From NCBI GenBank assembly GCA_036850595.1, contig CM072160.1, forward strand, positions 15,975,906 to 16,039,905: DNA of 64,000 bases. The letters run 5' to 3'. The notes under the pieces were generated by a model, which was given only the letters and a program-made list of their open reading frames with translations, was not told the DNA's origin and ran no database searches. The position numbers were made by a program, and so were the translations under genes. Shown here in pieces: positions 59,478 through 64,000 of the stretch; the stretch's first letter is position 1, and each line of letters begins with the position of its first letter. The stretch is from Rhyacichthys aspro (Eukaryota > Chordata > Actinopteri > Gobiiformes > Rhyacichthyidae).

Positions 59478-60206
59478 CAGGTAGCGGTGCCCAGACTTTG
59501 TCCCTTGGAGGACCAAAACAAAACTGGGCCACGGACCAAATGCATGTTATGAAAAAAAAAAAAAACACTCTCCCAGGTTCGTTTAAAATGTCTTTTAACT
59601 CTGTGCCAAAGTCTAGGCTGCTCCATTTTGTTGGAAGCCTGCAAACGTTTTTGACCCAGACGTTAAAAAAACAAAAAAACAAACACGTTTCATTCCACCA
59701 TCAAAATACAACTAGTGGACACAGAAGCAAAAAATACAGCAAAAAGAGGCCATTCCTTGAGCACGAGATGACAAATAATTATACACTTCAAGAAGAAAGA
59801 TTGTGTTGGTTTTAGTATGAAATGTGAGGCTTAAATAATTAAAGAAAGTATATATTTGATGTGTAACTTTTAAGCATAAATGTTAACATATAACAGATTT
59901 TGTTGTAAGGCAAAAATGGTCAGATATATAATTATGACACGTTAAACAATGCACTGGAGAAAGAAAGCTGGACCGGAGCCCTCCATTGTCCCAGACCCAG
60001 ACCCAGCGGCGGGCAGTAGGGGGTTTCAGGGGTATATATACCTATTGGCTTCTCTTCAATAGAATAGACCTTTACCTTACCAGTGGCTCAGTATGCTTAA
60101 CCGTCACTGCATCTAAAATCAGTAGTCAACATGCAATTTCAGTCACCAAACATGACGACCCTGGGCCAAATTAAACTCCTTGGTGGTCCGATTGGTGGGC
60201 ACCCTG
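59478..60206. mobile_element. Non-autonomous hAT-like DNA transposon
   Basis: The left end reads CAG, then five extra bases, then GGTGCCCAGACTTTGTCCCT. The right end in reverse complement reads CAGGGTGCCCACCAATCGGA. Both match the CAGGGGTGCCCAA-type ends common in vertebrate hAT elements, with the typical GGACCAAAACAAAACTGGGC subterminal stretch. Length is 729 bases with no transposase domain, hence non-autonomous. The expected 8-bp target duplication is not evident, probably through decay. Confidence 0.65.
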
Positions 60207-60959
60207 ATCAAAGGCCTTCAGCAGTTAAGGGGTCATTATATGAGACCATATGATATGTGGATGAAGCAGGGAGAAATTAATAAATTCTATTCGTCTCATG
60301 TGACAACACTTTGACAGAGCTTCACAGTGACTTAAAAATCAAGAATAACCAAACCATTATTAATAGTGTACAAACAGCTGGCACAGACTCCTTTGCCAAA
60401 TATTGTCCCAGTTCTTTGAGCGCTGTGGTGTTTCATTATTGAAGACTTTGCATTTAGGCACTGACCATGTCCTTGGCCACAAAAACAAGATGAGCAGAGG
60501 CTGAAAAGATGTGTGCTATTGATTATGTTTCAAAATACATACATACATAGGACGTGAAGAAGTCTACATTTTAGTTTTAGCCACATTGGGTGTAATGTTC
60601 GCAAACAATAATGATTGATGTTTGCCTAGATTGTGGGAGCATTCAAGTGACAAAACTGCTAAGCGGCCAACCAAAAGGAATCTGACTCAGAAGACTTCAG
60701 ATAAGCGAGGAGATGAGATGGGCATGTGATTAGGAATTTCATCGGGAATCAAAAGGTGCTGATTACCAGAGAATGATGCAAGAACGACTCCACAGCAGGA
60801 TATATTAAAAAGCCCATTTCATTCATTTATTTTCAGATTTTTTTTTCATCTTTCATTATCCCACTGTTCTTTGCTGTCACTCATGGATCAGAAATGTCTC
60901 AGAAATGTCTCAGAACTGCTCCTGATTGTAATAGTTCTTTATGCTCTTTGCACCTCATT
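60207..60959. other. Intergenic sequence, nothing recognised
   Basis: AT-rich spacer. Contains a duplicated TCAGAAATGTC word near 60890-60908. Confidence 0.5.
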
Positions 60960-61225
60960 CAGGCTCTAATTGGACTGCTTGTTGAGATCATTTTGTCGAG
61001 GGAGGTGCGATGAATCCTATAGACAAGGCCGAACCACATTTTTCGTTTCAGTTTATTCCACACCGTTCAGTCTCCATCGAGGATAATGACAAAGTAAATA
61101 CAGCAGAGATTTATTTGAAGCAGGAATTGTTGGGCGTAGAGTGGCACAGCAGGAAGCGGCTCGTCTCTCCGTCATCTTTTCCGGTGGAGACCATCTTTAG
61201 CATCATTAGCTTGTGATGCTGTCAT
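60960..61225. promoter_or_regulatory. Candidate conserved regulatory element
   Basis: Repeat-free block with CpGs at 61110-61190, a CACACCGTTCAGTCTCCATC stretch, and an imperfect palindrome GCATCATTAGCTTGTGATGC at 61200-61219 around a TTAG core. The 68-codon frame at 61010-61216 has no recognised similarity. Confidence 0.32.
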
Positions 61226-61621
61226 TCACGCCATCAGAACGACCAAGTTATCTTTTCCAGCCATTTCCTGGTAATAAGGGATGGGGAATAAGCTCATATA
61301 CAGTAGTGGTCCCTGGTGCCCAAACTCCAGTTCCAATCACAAACTATCCAGAATAAAGGTTCTAGACTGGTTGCATTGTTACTTTTTATGTGAAGAAGTG
61401 ACCTAAAAACCAATTACCAGCCATATTATCCTGTATACAAGCATGGAAACATTACTGATGCAGCTACAACATATGGGCTTTTCCTGTTATGATGAGATCT
61501 TTTAGTAACCATTATATCACAAATGTTATCACAATATTTTGCTCATTTCTCTTCCTCTCCTCATGATTAAAATATTATGTCAATACTTAACAAATCTGAT
61601 TGCACCAAAAATATTCTTTAC

Positions 61622-61760
61622 TATTTATTAGTCCGTTTAGTCTTGTTAGGGGTTACTGGTGACTGGAGCCTATCCCTTTTGGGCCTGAGGCGGGGTACAC
61701 TCTGGACAATGGCCAGTTAGTTGCAGGGTTGACACTTCACTCTCACATTTATTTACTAGA
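61622..61760 (-). repeat. SINE 3' body fragment (family S1)
   Basis: On the + strand: GTTAGGGGTTACTGGTGACT, GGAGCCTATCCCTTTTGGGC, CTGAGGCGGGGTACACTCTG, GACAATGGCCAGTTAGTTGC. This is the reverse complement of the S1 SINE 3' body. The tRNA head is absent. Confidence 0.8.
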
Positions 61761-61924
61761 GTTTATTTAGATTGTTATTTTAATGCATTACTGTATAAAC
61801 AAAGCAGTTAGACCGGAAATCAGCATTACAACACAGCAAAAGGTGTGAACTTTTCAGCCTTTTTTGGTGACGTCTGGTCCCAGAAGTGCAGATTGCATTT
61901 TGACATTTCCTTTTTAGAGCATGT

Positions 61925-62145
61925 GAACAGCCATGGCATCCTGCATGGACATGCTGCTGTCTATGATTAAACCTATAGAGGAAATACTGTAGGTCTGATG
62001 ATATTTCACTTTAAAAATCTTTTAGTACTTGAATGTCAAATACACCTTTACATAAGATTGTTTGCACAAAAAGAAACACGAGTGTGCTTCCTCCCTGGCA
62101 GTGCTCAGTTTGTCCACTGGGGGCAAAATTGTTCCTCCACTGACT
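61925..62145. repeat. Unnamed dispersed repeat (family R5), copy 2
   Basis: Shares GGCATCCTGCATGGACATGC, then TGCTGTCTATGA, and CAGTGCTCAGTTTGTCCACT with the copy at 40100-40275, in the same order and strand, with a longer middle. Confidence 0.6.
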
Positions 62146-64000
62146 TATAAGGAGTTTGATATTTCTTCTTTGACTCTGATCTTGGAGCTTTTGTCAAGGC
62201 TGCCAACCTAAAGATGTCTCAAGGATAAAAAGAGTGAGTTTATAAATCTTCAGCTTCAAATTCCAACACTGCTGTGATTCATGTTGGAAAAAGACATTTT
62301 ACAAGAACCTCTTTTAATCAGATCAGTGATGTTTCCCGTGGAGTTCAGAAGTTTTAATTAGACTCTGGCACAATCTGTTGAGAGTAATTTGTTCTAAAAA
62401 TGGAAGTGACCCGTGCAGTCCAGGTCGGGGACGGGGTCAGGTGAACCTTGAGTGAGTCTGTTTCCCCTTCTGTTGCCCCAGTAGGATATATCCCACACAC
62501 ATGTAAGCTGAGCCTCATTTTAACATTAAGTCTGCTTTGAGTTTAAACAGCTTGTGGTGACAAATATTTTTCTGCTGGGAGCAAAGTAGGCAGATGCTCT
62601 CAGTCGCGTTTTTCTCCCAGTGCATCTGTCCATCTCCACTTTCTGTGAGCTCTCTGTCGGCCTTTCTTTACCCCTCTCTGTGTAGGTCTCAGCGCACAGG
62701 GGAAATAAATAGAGCGAATCGTGCACCTAGATAAAACTAAACCCATGATGTACTTCAGGCCTTTGAAGCAAACTATTTCATGACAGGGATAGCTGAATTA
62801 AACAGTAACTACACAGATTTAATTACGTGTAAATCCATTTGCATCATGAGCAAGCAACTTTTTATATATTTAAAAAAATCAATTATTGATAGGACAGAGT
62901 CTATTAATATTTATGATAAAACTCCAATTTGGGGCAGAAAGTGCTTGATGTGGGAAATTGTTTTGGTCTTTCTTGCATACAAACCCCCATTCCTGAGTCT
63001 TGCATATAAAACAAAGGACATGTAACGTGTCACGAGAAAAAAAAAAAAAGAAAAAAATCTGAAAAAATGTTTTCCACATTTCCTTTCTGCATGAGATGCT
63101 TCTGGCAGCCACTGATATTTAAATGTCAGTGTTTCAGATGGAAAAGTGTCATCCAAGAACACACGTTTCCAAAAGCATGAAACAAATTGTCTGGTCATGT
63201 TTAGACAAGAAATGATGAAACATAATTGTGCTTCTTCATCAGTTGTTCTCAATTTGTCCGCATTGAGCAGCAAATGTTTGTAATGCCTAAAGGTAAAGAC
63301 ATTATAGGAGATTAAGGATATTAAGGAGATATACTTGCTGTTTGAATCCGGGAGCACAGGTTTGATAGTCCGTGATGCAGTCAAAGTCAACACGAAGCAA
63401 GCTCGAGCTGCGATATAAGTATCAATGCTAGGGTTGTGCTTGTGTTGCAGTGTTACGACACATCAGACACATTCACAGGCAAAACACAGATGCACACGCA
63501 GGGCTTGACTGCATGTACAGCTCCAGCCTTAGGGTAAATACATATGGTGTTGGGAAGTGAATGTCGGCCTCTCTTGGTATCTTTGTAAATCTTGGTTTTC
63601 ATGTTCTCCTTCAATTCCCCCAACTGCTTGACTGGAAATCAAACCAGAATGATCCTGCAGAATTAATGAAATATGGGACTGCACTGTGTTACAATCTCTT
63701 ATAGAATTTCTCTGAGTTTGAAACTGTGAATATTTCTTGCAAAAACTGCACCCGGAAAGCAAGAAAAGCACGGACATTTTATAAAGCACATTGAATGCCA
63801 ATATGCAATTTGTTTATCATTACATCTTTTGCACAGTGTGGGTCTAAAAACTCTTTTAACAAATTAATTTAAAGGTAACTGCATCTAGGTTAAATAAACA
63901 CAAAACCATTGCAGTGTTTTTGCAGCTGAAGCGACATACAGTTTGCTTTGCAGATCAGATGAGTGTAATCACACTTTTCTCTTTTGTATTTGAAGTAATC
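62146..64000. other. Intergenic sequence to the window end
   Basis: No gene recognised. It includes a partial R5 copy (63236-63290, CAATTTGTCCGCATTGAGCA), an A-rich run at about 63038-63057 and a moderately CpG-enriched piece at 62400-62720. The 160-codon - strand frame (62911-63393) includes poly-Phe from the A-run and has no known similarity. Confidence 0.45.

Noticed and set aside
59026..59682. 218-codon - strand open frame, the longest in the window
   Set aside because: It spans a candidate regulatory block and the left part of a hAT-like transposon, includes a poly-Phe run from an A-tract, and has no recognisable domain.
55018..64000. Search for sphkap exons in the right part of the window
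   Set aside because: No recognisable SPHKAP sequence was found. In mammals the gene lies far from PID1, so absence is expected.
1..64000. CRISPR arrays, operons, phage or bacterial systems
   Set aside because: None present. Introns, SINEs, LINEs and poly(A) signals show vertebrate nuclear DNA.

Overview
This is vertebrate nuclear DNA, almost certainly from a ray-finned (teleost) fish. It is AT-rich and sparsely coding, with long introns and consensus GT-AG splice sites. It carries degenerate tRNA-derived SINEs, L2-type and other LINE remnants, and Tc1/mariner and hAT-like DNA-transposon relics of kinds familiar from percomorph genomes. There are no operons, CRISPR arrays, prophage or other prokaryotic features. 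Most open frames in the window are short chance frames or lie inside repeats.

The only protein-coding gene I can identify with confidence is the 3' part of pid1 (phosphotyrosine-interaction-domain-containing 1) on the + strand. It consists of an internal coding exon at 3040-3186, an 11.8-kb intron, and the terminal coding exon at 14959-15459. A 3' UTR runs to a likely poly(A) site shortly after an AATAAA at 16187-16192. The 5' exon or exons of pid1 are not visible and probably lie to the left of the window. From the initiator Met in the 147-bp exon, the two exons encode 211 residues: a short N-terminal segment, a PTB/PID domain and an acidic C-terminal tail.

From about 16.2 kb to the right end the window looks like a gene desert. 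This fits the known mammalian arrangement, in which a very large interval separates PID1 from its downstream neighbour SPHKAP; I saw no sphkap exon. The desert holds (i) several families of decayed interspersed repeats, (ii) a compact promoter-like block with a possible first exon at about 20.68-20.79 kb that can be spliced to an acceptor at 22002, and (iii) islands of GC/CpG-enriched, repeat-free sequence with clusters of developmental transcription-factor motifs, best near 54.4-54.9, 56.5-56.7 and 61.0-61.2 kb. The islands are candidate conserved noncoding regulatory elements; alignment to other fish is needed to test them.

I did not find a convincing new biological system. The items most worth following up are the promoter/first-exon candidate at 20.7 kb, the FOX/TCF/homeodomain motif cluster at 54637-54660, the unexplained 0.5-kb doubly open segment at 8.67-9.21 kb, and two repeat families I could not name (four copies and three copies).
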